Shown in pieces: positions 1-6,569 of a stretch of 17,587 nt of DNA (position 1 is its first letter; each line of letters begins with the position of its first letter). The translations under genes were made by a program, and so were the position numbers. A model generated the notes under the pieces. The model made no database searches. It worked only from the letters and a program-made list of their open reading frames with translations, and was not told the DNA's origin. Origin of the DNA: CAZJJZ01 sp964546505 (GTDB lineage: Bacteria; Patescibacteriota; Gracilibacteria; UBA1369); assembly GCA_964546505.1 (NCBI GenBank), contig CAZJJZ010000027.1:1-17587 (forward strand). The letters run 5' to 3'.

Positions 1-6
1 ATTCAT
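1..6 (-). CDS. Possible first two codons of a leftward gene
   Basis: On the minus strand an ATG followed by AAT sits at 6-1, 22 nt downstream of the -10 box of a perfect sigma-70 promoter. That spacing matches the -10-to-start spacing of other genes in this window, so I infer it may be the start codon of a gene lying almost entirely to the left. Only Met-Asn is visible, so nothing can be said about the product. Confidence 0.3.
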
Positions 7-28
7 GGTTTTAGATTAAGTTAGTTTT

Positions 29-57
29 ATTATACAATATTTTCTCTCATCTGTCAA
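29..57 (-). promoter_or_regulatory. Perfect consensus sigma-70 promoter, leftward
   Basis: Read on the minus strand, the -35 box TTGACA occupies 57-52 and the -10 box TATAAT occupies 34-29, separated by exactly 17 nt. This is a full match to the housekeeping sigma-70 consensus. Transcription would start near 22 and run leftward out of the window. The first ATG downstream is at 6-4, leaving a leader of about 16 nt with no Shine-Dalgarno. The product is outside the window, so an RNA gene is also possible. Confidence 0.85.
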
Positions 58-92
58 TAGTAGAGTAAAATACCTATACAAAGCACTGAAGA

Positions 93-98
93 TATACT
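93..98 (+). promoter_or_regulatory. Candidate -10 box for the tRNA gene
   Basis: TATACT at 93-98 lies 17 nt before the tRNA 5' end and would give a start near 105 and a precursor leader of about 11 nt. No convincing -35 hexamer is visible 16-18 nt upstream. The call rests on one hexamer in AT-rich DNA and on position only. Confidence 0.35.
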
Positions 99-115
99 AA
101 TATTGGCGGGCATGT

Positions 116-192
116 GCGCCAGTAGCTCAGGGGATTAGAGCATTGGTCTTCGGAACCAAGGGTCGGGGGTTCGAATCCCTCCTGGCGCACCA
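116..192 (+). tRNA. tRNA-Arg (anticodon TCG), CCA encoded
   Basis: A complete cloverleaf can be folded by eye. The acceptor stem GCGCCAG (116-122) pairs with CTGGCGC (182-188). The D stem is GCTC/GAGC (125-128 with 138-141). The anticodon stem TTGGT/ACCAA (143-147 with 155-159) holds loop CTTCGGA, giving anticodon TCG at 150-152. The T arm is 165-181 with loop TTCGAAT. The discriminator is A189 and the CCA tail is encoded at 190-192. Arginine identity is supported by C35 and G36 of the anticodon, an A at the position-20 equivalent of the D loop and the A discriminator. It would read CGA and, by wobble, other CGN codons. Confidence 0.96.
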
Positions 193-225
193 TCTCAAAA
201 AACGCTCGCTTGCCGCAGCCAAAGC

Positions 226-234
226 TGATATAAT
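226..234 (+). promoter_or_regulatory. Extended -10 promoter for the 105-aa orphan gene
   Basis: TGATATAAT at 226-234 is a consensus extended -10 element: TG, one base, then TATAAT. No good -35 box is seen, as is usual for extended -10 promoters. The predicted start is near 241, leaving about 15 nt before the ATG at 256. The last 11 leader bases are nearly identical to those before the convergent gene starting at 1058. Confidence 0.6.
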
Positions 235-255
235 AAAGAAAAACAACTTTTCCTC

Positions 256-573
256 ATGGCTGGAGAATACATCATTGCCGATTCCATCGATCAATACTGG
301 AAACAGTTAAAAGCTTTTTACGAAGCTTCTTCACCCAGCTTCCAGGAAATCACTGCAGATCAGTATAATAGCTATGAGCGTAGCGAAAGAGAAGATAGCG
401 ACAACCGACAAAACCAGGACCGATTAGGTACAGACAGCTCAGTAGTGGATATCACATTTTACAAATACCTGCCACAAGGCAAAATCGCATACCGCACCCA
501 TATTATCAGTGCGGAAGGACAAGAAGCCATCAAGTATTATCAAATCCAGACCAAAAATATCAGTGCGCTTTAA
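256..573 (+). CDS. Orphan protein, 105 aa, unknown function
   Basis: I do not recognise this protein. It is soluble and hydrophilic, with no signal peptide or membrane segment. The N-terminal third looks helical (YWKQLKAFYEA region). The middle (about 35-58) is rich in Asp, Asn, Arg and Gln and probably disordered. The C-terminal part (about 62-105) has a strand-like pattern (VVDITFYKYL, KIAYRTHIIS). ATG 256 follows an extended -10 box by 21 nt and has no Shine-Dalgarno. The TAA stop (571-573) overlaps the stop of the convergent gene at 570. It sits alone between a tRNA and another orphan. A real gene is supported by the promoter, the clean frame and the tight convergent arrangement. Confidence 0.7.
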   Translation: MAGEYIIADSIDQYWKQLKAFYEASSPSFQEITADQYNSYERSEREDSDNRQNQDRLGTDSSVVDITFYKYLPQGKIAYRTHIISAEGQEAIKYYQIQTKNISAL

Positions 574-1058
574 AAAAAGCGAAAAAAAGATTTCCAACTA
601 CTGCTGTGTGCATGTTTTTTTTCTTCCGCAAAATAGAAATCTAAATTCATCAGTATGATCTGATTGAGATGCTCAGCAAGAACCACTGGACTACTCACAG
701 AATTGAGTAATTCGTTTAAATCTTCTCTACCAAAGACTGCAGCTACGCCCACCTTTCTTTCTTTGATTTGCATTATTAATTGATCCAGAGAATACTCCGG
801 CTGAGTAATATATCGATCAATGCTGGATTTAGGAACTGTTGAACTCAAAGCTTGCAACTCCGACTTGCGCACAAATCTGGTTTCTGAGGATTCCAAACCA
901 ATAGTCTCACCCAAAAAATCTGTCAACTTATCCTTAACCCTTTGCACATTTTGCAAATCCTGATCTGAAGCTCTGAATTTACCCTCCAAGGTGTGATGCC
1001 TAAGAATGGGTTGTTCAGTATTATTAAAATGCTCTGCTTTTCCTAAACGTAAGTTCAT
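570..1058 (-). CDS. Orphan protein, 162 aa, unknown function
   Basis: No family is recognisable. The protein is soluble and mixed helical. Residues about 30-60 hold charged helices, about 85-125 contain IDRYITQPEYSLDQLI and a VGVAAVFGREDLNELL stretch, and the C-terminus is basic and aromatic (SSSWKSFFRFF). There is no signal peptide or transmembrane segment. ATG 1058 follows an extended -10 promoter (TGTTATACT, 1089-1081) by 22 nt without a Shine-Dalgarno. It is downstream of and codirectional with the 150-aa orphan (47-nt gap) but has its own promoter. Its stop overlaps that of the 105-aa orphan facing it. Function unknown. Confidence 0.72.
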   Translation of the reverse strand: MNLRLGKAEHFNNTEQPILRHHTLEGKFRASDQDLQNVQRVKDKLTDFLGETIGLESSETRFVRKSELQALSSTVPKSSIDRYITQPEYSLDQLIMQIKERKVGVAAVFGREDLNELLNSVSSPVVLAEHLNQIILMNLDFYFAEEKKHAHSSSWKSFFRFF

Positions 1059-1080
1059 AAGTAAAAGTTAGACAAAATGT

Positions 1081-1108
1081 AGTATAACAAAATAAAAAAT
1101 TTATTCAA
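1081..1108 (-). promoter_or_regulatory. Promoter for the 162-aa orphan gene
   Basis: On the minus strand, TTGAAT (1108-1103, four of six matches to the -35 consensus) is followed after 16 nt by TATACT (1086-1081). The -10 is extended by TGT at 1089-1087. The predicted start is near 1074, giving a leader of about 16 nt. The -35 overlaps the TGA stop of the upstream gene at 1107-1105. Confidence 0.6.
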
Positions 1109-1557
1109 TTTCCAGCTGAAGTGTTTAAGTCTGGATGTTTTTTTAGCATTTTTAGGAAAAAATCCTGTGAATTAATCGAATTTAATTTTTCTTGCAACAG
1201 GTGATTCACAAAATGTTCATTGAGTATCTCTAAAATAGCAAACCAGATTGAATCATACTTCGGCTTATCCAAGAGCAAAATCCTCCTAATCAGCTCCCCT
1301 TGACCATTGGCGATAATTTGTTGAAAAAATACTGGATGTTGTTTGACACAACGCTCAACAGCCTGACAATCAAAAAATAAAAAGTCCTGTACAATTTCTT
1401 TTTGCCAGTCATAAACAACTTTCAGTGCTAAAAACACTTGTTCCAAACCATGATCCAAATAAATATTCAGCAAATTCTCGGCATCAGCCTGAACCTGTTG
1501 TAAAAGTAGCTTTTCTAAATACGCTTTCTCGCTATAATAGTTGTATCGATCCGTCAT
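1105..1557 (-). CDS. Orphan all-helical protein, 150 aa, unknown function
   Basis: I do not recognise a family. The sequence is almost wholly helix-like with alternating hydrophobic positions (LEKLLLQQVQADAENLLNIY, VFLALKVVYDWQKEIV) and two cysteines near residues 64 and 70. It has no signal peptide or clear transmembrane segment. It ends in TGA, read here as a normal stop. ATG 1557 lies 22 nt after a predicted extended -10 box that is inside the start of the divergent gene at 1593. The facing start codons are only 35 nt apart. Function unknown. Confidence 0.7.
   Translation of the reverse strand: MTDRYNYYSEKAYLEKLLLQQVQADAENLLNIYLDHGLEQVFLALKVVYDWQKEIVQDFLFFDCQAVERCVKQHPVFFQQIIANGQGELIRRILLLDKPKYDSIWFAILEILNEHFVNHLLQEKLNSINSQDFFLKMLKKHPDLNTSAGN
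1533..1538 (+). promoter_or_regulatory. Candidate -10 box for the rightward operon
   Basis: TATAAT at 1533-1538 is a perfect -10 hexamer lying inside the start of the divergent 150-aa gene. The best -35 candidate (TTTTCT at 1511-1516) is weak. Transcription from near 1545 would give a leader of about 48 nt before ATG 1593. It is the only strong -10 found upstream of the 1593-8761 cluster. Confidence 0.4.
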
Positions 1558-1579
1558 AAATGAAATTGGATTAATTCAA

Positions 1580-1608
1580 AAAATACCACCATATGGCAAA
1601 TAAGTCAA
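1580..1608 (-). promoter_or_regulatory. Promoter for the 150-aa orphan gene
   Basis: On the minus strand, TTGACT (1608-1603, five of six) is followed after 17 nt by TATTTT (1585-1580, four of six), with an extended-minus-10 TGG at 1588-1586. It overlaps the first codons of the divergent gene at 1593. The predicted start is near 1573, leaving a leader of about 16 nt. Confidence 0.55.
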
Positions 1609-1952
1609 ACTCGAAACATTTTTTAGCTCATTTTGATTGTTGTCTAGGGAAAATTCAGCCACTAGAAAATCAGAAAATTAAAGCCTTAAGAGCCAAACAA
1701 TCCCGACCACAAATTGAAACCATTAGCTTGGTTGAAGGTCAACAAATTGATGTGACAGCCGATTTAAGCGTTGGCGATTTGCTGAAAGCTTTTCCTCAAT
1801 TGTACGAACACTTTGCGGATATCAATCCCCTAGCCATGCTTTCGCCAGTCCTTGATACACAAAGTATAGAAGTGTTTTTAGCCGATACCACCATTGACCC
1901 TGAAGAGTTTTGCAAAGAATTGAATCATGTCTTAAATCAAATCAATGAGTAA
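1593..1952 (+). CDS. DUF1858-like small protein
   Basis: A 119-aa soluble protein. Its C-terminal half, starting near residue 49, has the DUF1858 pattern: IDVTADLSVGDLLKAFPQLY, i.e. a short strand, then a Leu-Leu-x-x-x-Pro helix, followed by NPLAMLSPVLDTQSIEVFL and a last helix. DUF1858 often contains a Cys pair near the middle; it is absent here, where the residues read AMLSPV. The N-terminal 45 residues are basic with a Cys-Cys pair (FDCCLGK). In other bacteria the fold occurs alone or beside iron-sulfur or di-iron repair proteins, but no biochemical role can be assigned. Its TAA overlaps the priA ATG by 8 nt, so translation of the two is likely coupled. The fold assignment is by pattern only. 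Confidence 0.65.
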   Translation: MANKSNSKHFLAHFDCCLGKIQPLENQKIKALRAKQSRPQIETISLVEGQQIDVTADLSVGDLLKAFPQLYEHFADINPLAMLSPVLDTQSIEVFLADTTIDPEEFCKELNHVLNQINE

Positions 1953-3957
1953 ATTTGCCGAAATTTTACTGGATCAAAAAGTAGGCAATCTGGGTGGTAT
2001 TCTGACATATCAAATCCCCGACGGCCTGGAGGTAAAAGTCGGTGAATTTGTGGATATACCTTTACGTAAAGGAAAAAGTCGCGGGCTTATTTGGCAAATT
2101 ACCGAGCAACAGCCAGCATACAAAACCAAAGCAATTTTTCAGAAAACAGCTAATCTTCCCAGTTTACAAGACTGGCAAATAGCACTCTTAAAATGGCTAT
2201 CAGAATATTATTTTTGCCCACTGCATAAAGTGCTCAAATTATTTGTTCCAGCTGGCTTTTTGAAGAAGAAGCAAATCAAAATTTCCACTACATTAGAAAC
2301 TGGCAATCAAATTCAGGAACTCCATCAATTAACTAAAATTCAACAGGAAGCTCTACTAACCATCCAAAACAGCAGTCAAAAAGTAATCCTCTTATACGGC
2401 ATCACTGGCTCCGGTAAAACTGAAATTTATTGCCAATTAACTGCCAAAAACCTACAACAAAACCAACAAACTCTCATTTTAGTTCCGGAAATTTCCCTCA
2501 CCCCACAAACCGTCAAAAATTTTGAACAGCGTTTTGGTAAAAATATCGCTATTATCCACTCCAAACTTAAACCCACCACCAAAGAAAAGGCCTGGCAAGC
2601 CATCGCTAACGGCACCACTAAAGTGATTATCGGCTCTCGCTCCGCCATCTTCGCACCATTCCAAAATCTCGGTACCATCATCATTGATGAAGAACATGAT
2701 GATTCTTACAAACAAGACCAGGCTCCGCGCTATCATGCAGTCAAAGTTGCTCAAAAAATGACTGAATTATTACAGTTAAAAGTGGTACTCGGCTCTGCCA
2801 CACCCGCCTTGGAAAGTTATTATCAAGCTGAAAATGGCCAATTCGCCAAGGCCGAAATGTTGGCTAGAGTTAATCAACAAGGCGCATTACCGCTAGTGGA
2901 AGTGATTGATTTACGCGAAGAATTACGCGCCAGTAATCTGTCAATTTTTAGCCGCAAGCTGGATCAAAAATTGCGTCAAACAATGCATCTGCAGAAGCAG
3001 GCGATTCTTTTTTTGAATAGACGCGGCGCGGCATCTGCCATTCTTTGTAGAGACTGCGGCTATGTAGCGAAATGTCCGGACTGTCAAATTGCCTTCACTT
3101 ACCACAGCCGCGCCTACTTTGAAGGACTTTCCCTCAACAAAGAACGTATGATTTGCCATCATTGCGGCTTAGTGGCTGCCATTCCTCATACCTGCCCCGC
3201 CTGTCAAAGCGCTCGCATCCGCTACCTCGGCTTGGGTACACAAAGAGTGGAAGAGGAAATTAGCCAAAAATTCCCGCATAAAAAAATTATCCGTGCCGAT
3301 AAAGACACCACCAGCACGGAAGAAGATTATCAAACCCTCTACCAGAGTTTGCGTGATCAAAAAGCCGATATTTTGATTGGCACACAAATGATTGGTAAGG
3401 GCTTGCATTTGCCGGCAGTGACTTTGGTGGGTGTGATGTTGGCGGAAACCACATTGACAATTCCGGATTTTCGCAGCGCGGAAAAAACATTTCAGTTACT
3501 AACTCAAGTGGCCGGGCGCGCCGGTAGAGAAGAATTTGGTGAAGTGATCATACAGACATATTTACCGGATCATTATGCCATTCAGTGCGCCCGGCAGCAT
3601 GATTATCATCAATTTTATCAACAGGAAATTGCTTTTCGCCGTGAATTAAATTATCCCCCTTTCAGCAAACTGATCAAATTAACTATTCAAGACCAAGATA
3701 ATCAAAAAGCCCAATTCAAAACCGCTGGCTTGGTCAAAAAAATGCAGGAATTCCACACCGCCAATTTCCCTGAAAACGACACCACTTTACATTCAATCGT
3801 CAGTTATCCAGCACTAATACCAAAAATCCGTCAAAACTACCGCTGGATTATTTTACTAAGTGGACAAAACCCTCAAGCATTTTTACAAAAATTCAGCTGT
3901 AATTTTGGACTTGATGATGATATAAAGATTGACGTAGATCCCGTAAATTCCATCTAA
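1945..3957 (+). CDS. priA: Primosomal protein N' (replication restart helicase)
   Basis: PriA is a 3'-to-5' superfamily 2 DNA helicase that recognises stalled forks and reloads the replicative helicase. The order is an N-terminal 3' DNA-binding domain (about 1-105), the Walker A motif GITGSGKT (152-159) and the DEEH box (248-251). Then follow eight zinc-cluster cysteines (C368, C371, C377, C380, C404, C407, C417, C420) and the late helicase motifs GTQMIGKGLHLP and QVAGRAGR. The spacing between C380 and C404 is about nine residues longer than in E. coli PriA, so there is a small loop insertion. At 670 aa it is a little shorter than the E. coli protein (732). It starts inside the preceding gene and is followed by trpS after 2 nt. 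All catalytic motifs are intact. Confidence 0.97.
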   Translation: MSKFAEILLDQKVGNLGGILTYQIPDGLEVKVGEFVDIPLRKGKSRGLIWQITEQQPAYKTKAIFQKTANLPSLQDWQIALLKWLSEYYFCPLHKVLKLFVPAGFLKKKQIKISTTLETGNQIQELHQLTKIQQEALLTIQNSSQKVILLYGITGSGKTEIYCQLTAKNLQQNQQTLILVPEISLTPQTVKNFEQRFGKNIAIIHSKLKPTTKEKAWQAIANGTTKVIIGSRSAIFAPFQNLGTIIIDEEHDDSYKQDQAPRYHAVKVAQKMTELLQLKVVLGSATPALESYYQAENGQFAKAEMLARVNQQGALPLVEVIDLREELRASNLSIFSRKLDQKLRQTMHLQKQAILFLNRRGAASAILCRDCGYVAKCPDCQIAFTYHSRAYFEGLSLNKERMICHHCGLVAAIPHTCPACQSARIRYLGLGTQRVEEEISQKFPHKKIIRADKDTTSTEEDYQTLYQSLRDQKADILIGTQMIGKGLHLPAVTLVGVMLAETTLTIPDFRSAEKTFQLLTQVAGRAGREEFGEVIIQTYLPDHYAIQCARQHDYHQFYQQEIAFRRELNYPPFSKLIKLTIQDQDNQKAQFKTAGLVKKMQEFHTANFPENDTTLHSIVSYPALIPKIRQNYRWIILLSGQNPQAFLQKFSCNFGLDDDIKIDVDPVNSI

Positions 3958-3959
3958 AA

Positions 3960-4940
3960 ATGCAAAGCAAAAAGCGCATACTTTCCGGTATCCAATCCAC
4001 TGGTAAGCCGCACCTTGGTAATTACTTTGGCTCGATGAAAAGCTGTATTGATTTACAAAGCCAAAATGACAGTTTTGTTTTCATTGCCGATTTACATTCT
4101 CTTACCACTTTCAAAACTGCGTCACAATTAACGGATAATATCCGCGACACTGCTTTGGATTATTTAGCACTGGGACTAGATCCGGAACAATGTGTTTTTT
4201 TTCGCCAAAGTGATGTGCCCGAGCATTGTGAATTGAGCTGGATATTTTCCGCTTTTACAGCCTATGGTGTCATGGAAAGAGCACATGCCTGGAAAGATGC
4301 TTTAGTCAAAAAAAAGAAAGATCCTACAGTTGGTCTGTTCACATATCCAATTTTGATGGCAGCAGACATTTTGCTATATCAACCTCATCTTGTACCGGTT
4401 GGTAAAGACCAAAAACAACATGTAGAAATCGCCCGTGACATTGCCGAAAAATTTAATAGTCACTTTGGGGAAATCTTTACTTTACCCCAAGAATACACCC
4501 CTGAGGGAATAGCTACCATTTTTGGAACTGATGGAGAAAAAATGAGCAAAAGTTACGGCAACACTATCGATATTTTTGCAACAGAAGAGCAACTCAAAAA
4601 ACAAGTCATGTCCATCAAAACCGATTCCACTGCTTTGGAAGAGCCCAAAAATCCAGACACTTGTAATGTTTTCCGCATCTATACTTATCTGGCAGATAAT
4701 CAGGAAATCGCCAACTTACGCGACCGCTATTTGGCGGGAAATTTTGGTTATGGCGAAGCCAAAAAAATCTTACTCGCCAAAATCCAACAATATTTCGCTC
4801 CAGCCCTCGCAAAAAGGATTGAACTGGCAGCCAAAAAAGACTATCTTGAAGACGTGCTGGCATCCGGTGCCAAAAAAGCCAAAAAAGTGGCCAAACAAAC
4901 ACTCGATACCGTCAAAGAAAAAATAGGCTTAATTTTATAA
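3960..4940 (+). CDS. trpS: Tryptophanyl-tRNA synthetase
   Basis: This class Ic aminoacyl-tRNA synthetase charges tRNA-Trp with tryptophan using ATP. The HIGH-type signature is HLGN (18-21), preceded by the TrpRS-typical SGIQSTGKP. The KMSKS loop is exact (194-198, in GEKMSKSYGN). Other family blocks are visible: ADLHSLTT, TYPILMAADILLYQ and VPVGKDQKQHVEIARDIA. The C-terminal anticodon-binding helices end in a lysine-rich segment. Its 326 aa match the usual bacterial length. The ATG lies 2 nt after the priA stop and the stop is 1 nt before pyrG, so it is embedded in the operon. No leader or T-box is visible. Confidence 0.97.
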   Translation: MQSKKRILSGIQSTGKPHLGNYFGSMKSCIDLQSQNDSFVFIADLHSLTTFKTASQLTDNIRDTALDYLALGLDPEQCVFFRQSDVPEHCELSWIFSAFTAYGVMERAHAWKDALVKKKKDPTVGLFTYPILMAADILLYQPHLVPVGKDQKQHVEIARDIAEKFNSHFGEIFTLPQEYTPEGIATIFGTDGEKMSKSYGNTIDIFATEEQLKKQVMSIKTDSTALEEPKNPDTCNVFRIYTYLADNQEIANLRDRYLAGNFGYGEAKKILLAKIQQYFAPALAKRIELAAKKDYLEDVLASGAKKAKKVAKQTLDTVKEKIGLIL

Positions 4941-4941
4941 A

Positions 4942-6561
4942 ATGCAAAAGACCAAGTATATCTTTATCACTGGCGGAGTCTGTTCCTCAATTGGCAAAGG
5001 GATCGCTGCAGCCTCCATCGGTGCTCTTCTAAAATCCACCGGTCTCAAAGTTTTTTCCATGAAATTGGATCCCTATATCAACGTCGATCCAGGAACAATG
5101 AACCCTTATCAACACGGCGAAGTTTATGTTCTTTCAGACGGCGCGGAAACGGATTTGGACCTGGGACATTATGAGCGCTTTATCGGCGAAAATTTAACAC
5201 GTGAAAGCAGTGTCACAACTGGTAAAATCTATTCAGAAGTGATTGCCAAAGAACGGCAGGGACAATTTTTGGGAGGGACAATTCAAATCATTCCGCATAT
5301 TACCAATGCCATTAAACAAAAAATCCGTGATGCAGGTGAACATTCTCAGGCAGATATCATGTTGGTGGAAATCGGAGGTACAACCGGTGATATTGAAGGT
5401 TTACCTTTCTTGGAAGCCTTACGTCAAATGCGTCATGAGCATGGTCATGAAAACACCCTATTTGTGCATCTTACTTTGCTCCCCTACTTGCAAGGATCCA
5501 ATGAATTGAAAACCAAGCCCACACAAGCTTCTGTTCGTGAATTACGCTCGATTGGTATACAACCAGACATTATTCTGGCTCGCGCCGACCATGACATCAA
5601 TCAAGAATTGATCGATAAAATCGCCTTATTTTGTGATGTTGAAAAAGACGCCGTTATTCCTGCTCTAACCGTCAAATCTATCTATAATGTACCTCTCAAT
5701 TACGATAAATATAAAATAACTCAGTTAATTGCCAAGAAATTAGAGCTTGGCGATATTAACCCCAATTTGCAAGATTGGGAAAGTTTCAACCAAAAAATCC
5801 TTGCTGACAATCCTGTGGTAAAAATTGCGTTGGTTGGCAAATATACAGGCTTGGGCGATGCGTACTTGAGTGTAATTGAATCACTAAAAATCGCTGCCTA
5901 TCATTTGGATCGCCATTTACAAGTACTCTGGGTTGACTCCGAAGATTTGGAAAAAAACTCCTCTCAAGCATGGGAAAAACTCAAGCAAGCACAAGGTGTT
6001 CTAGTTCCTGGTGGCTTTGGTCCCAGAGGAATTGAGGGCAAAATTTTAACCGCCCAATACTGTCGTGAGAGTAATGTACCTTATTTAGGTATCTGTCTGG
6101 GCATGCAAATTATGAGTATAGAATTTGCCAGATTCCTCAAAAAAGATATGCAATATACTTCTCAAGAATTTGATCAAGAAGGTAATATAGCACCCGAAAA
6201 ATACGTCATTCATTATCTGCCAGGTCAAAATGATCAAACAGACAAAGGTGGTACACTGCGTCTTGGTACCTATCACTGTCAAATTATTCCAAACACCAAA
6301 GCAGCCGAGGTTTATCAAAAAAGCGACATTTATGAAAGACACCGCCATCGCTATGAATTCAATAACAGCCTCAAAGCTGATTTAGAAGCCGGTGGCCTAC
6401 AGGTGTCAGGTATCAACCCAGAGAGTAATTTAGTGGAAATCGTGGAACTGAGTACTCATCCATATATGGTGGGTTGCCAATTTCACCCTGAATTTCTATC
6501 TCGCCCCAATCAACCACATCCTCTCTTTCATGGGTTGATTGCAGCTTCAATTAAACGCTAA
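4942..6561 (+). CDS. pyrG: CTP synthase (glutamine-hydrolysing)
   Basis: PyrG aminates UTP to CTP with ATP, using glutamine-derived ammonia, the last step of de novo pyrimidine nucleotide synthesis. The N-terminal synthetase domain (about 1-270) begins with a P-loop-like GGVCSSIGKGI and the block KLDPYINVDPGTMNPYQHGE. The class I glutamine amidotransferase domain (about 290-539) has nucleophile C385 in GICLGMQ and H515/E517 in GCQFHPEF, completing the triad. At 539 aa it is full length. It begins 1 nt after the trpS stop and is followed after 8 nt by the membrane protein at 6570. The enzyme appears functional. Confidence 0.98.
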   Translation: MQKTKYIFITGGVCSSIGKGIAAASIGALLKSTGLKVFSMKLDPYINVDPGTMNPYQHGEVYVLSDGAETDLDLGHYERFIGENLTRESSVTTGKIYSEVIAKERQGQFLGGTIQIIPHITNAIKQKIRDAGEHSQADIMLVEIGGTTGDIEGLPFLEALRQMRHEHGHENTLFVHLTLLPYLQGSNELKTKPTQASVRELRSIGIQPDIILARADHDINQELIDKIALFCDVEKDAVIPALTVKSIYNVPLNYDKYKITQLIAKKLELGDINPNLQDWESFNQKILADNPVVKIALVGKYTGLGDAYLSVIESLKIAAYHLDRHLQVLWVDSEDLEKNSSQAWEKLKQAQGVLVPGGFGPRGIEGKILTAQYCRESNVPYLGICLGMQIMSIEFARFLKKDMQYTSQEFDQEGNIAPEKYVIHYLPGQNDQTDKGGTLRLGTYHCQIIPNTKAAEVYQKSDIYERHRHRYEFNNSLKADLEAGGLQVSGINPESNLVEIVELSTHPYMVGCQFHPEFLSRPNQPHPLFHGLIAASIKR

Positions 6562-6569
6562 ATCAAAAC

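Noticed and set aside
116..255. tRNA-Arg 3' end as an integration site for a genomic island holding the orphan genes
   Set aside because: No integrase gene and no repeat of the tRNA 3' end were found in the window, and the orphan genes have composition like their neighbours.
566..581. Inverted repeat CGCTTT-AAAA-AAAGCG spanning both overlapping stop codons, as a bidirectional terminator
   Set aside because: On the plus strand it is followed by A residues, not a T tract, and on the minus strand the T run comes before the hairpin. The 6-bp stem is weak.
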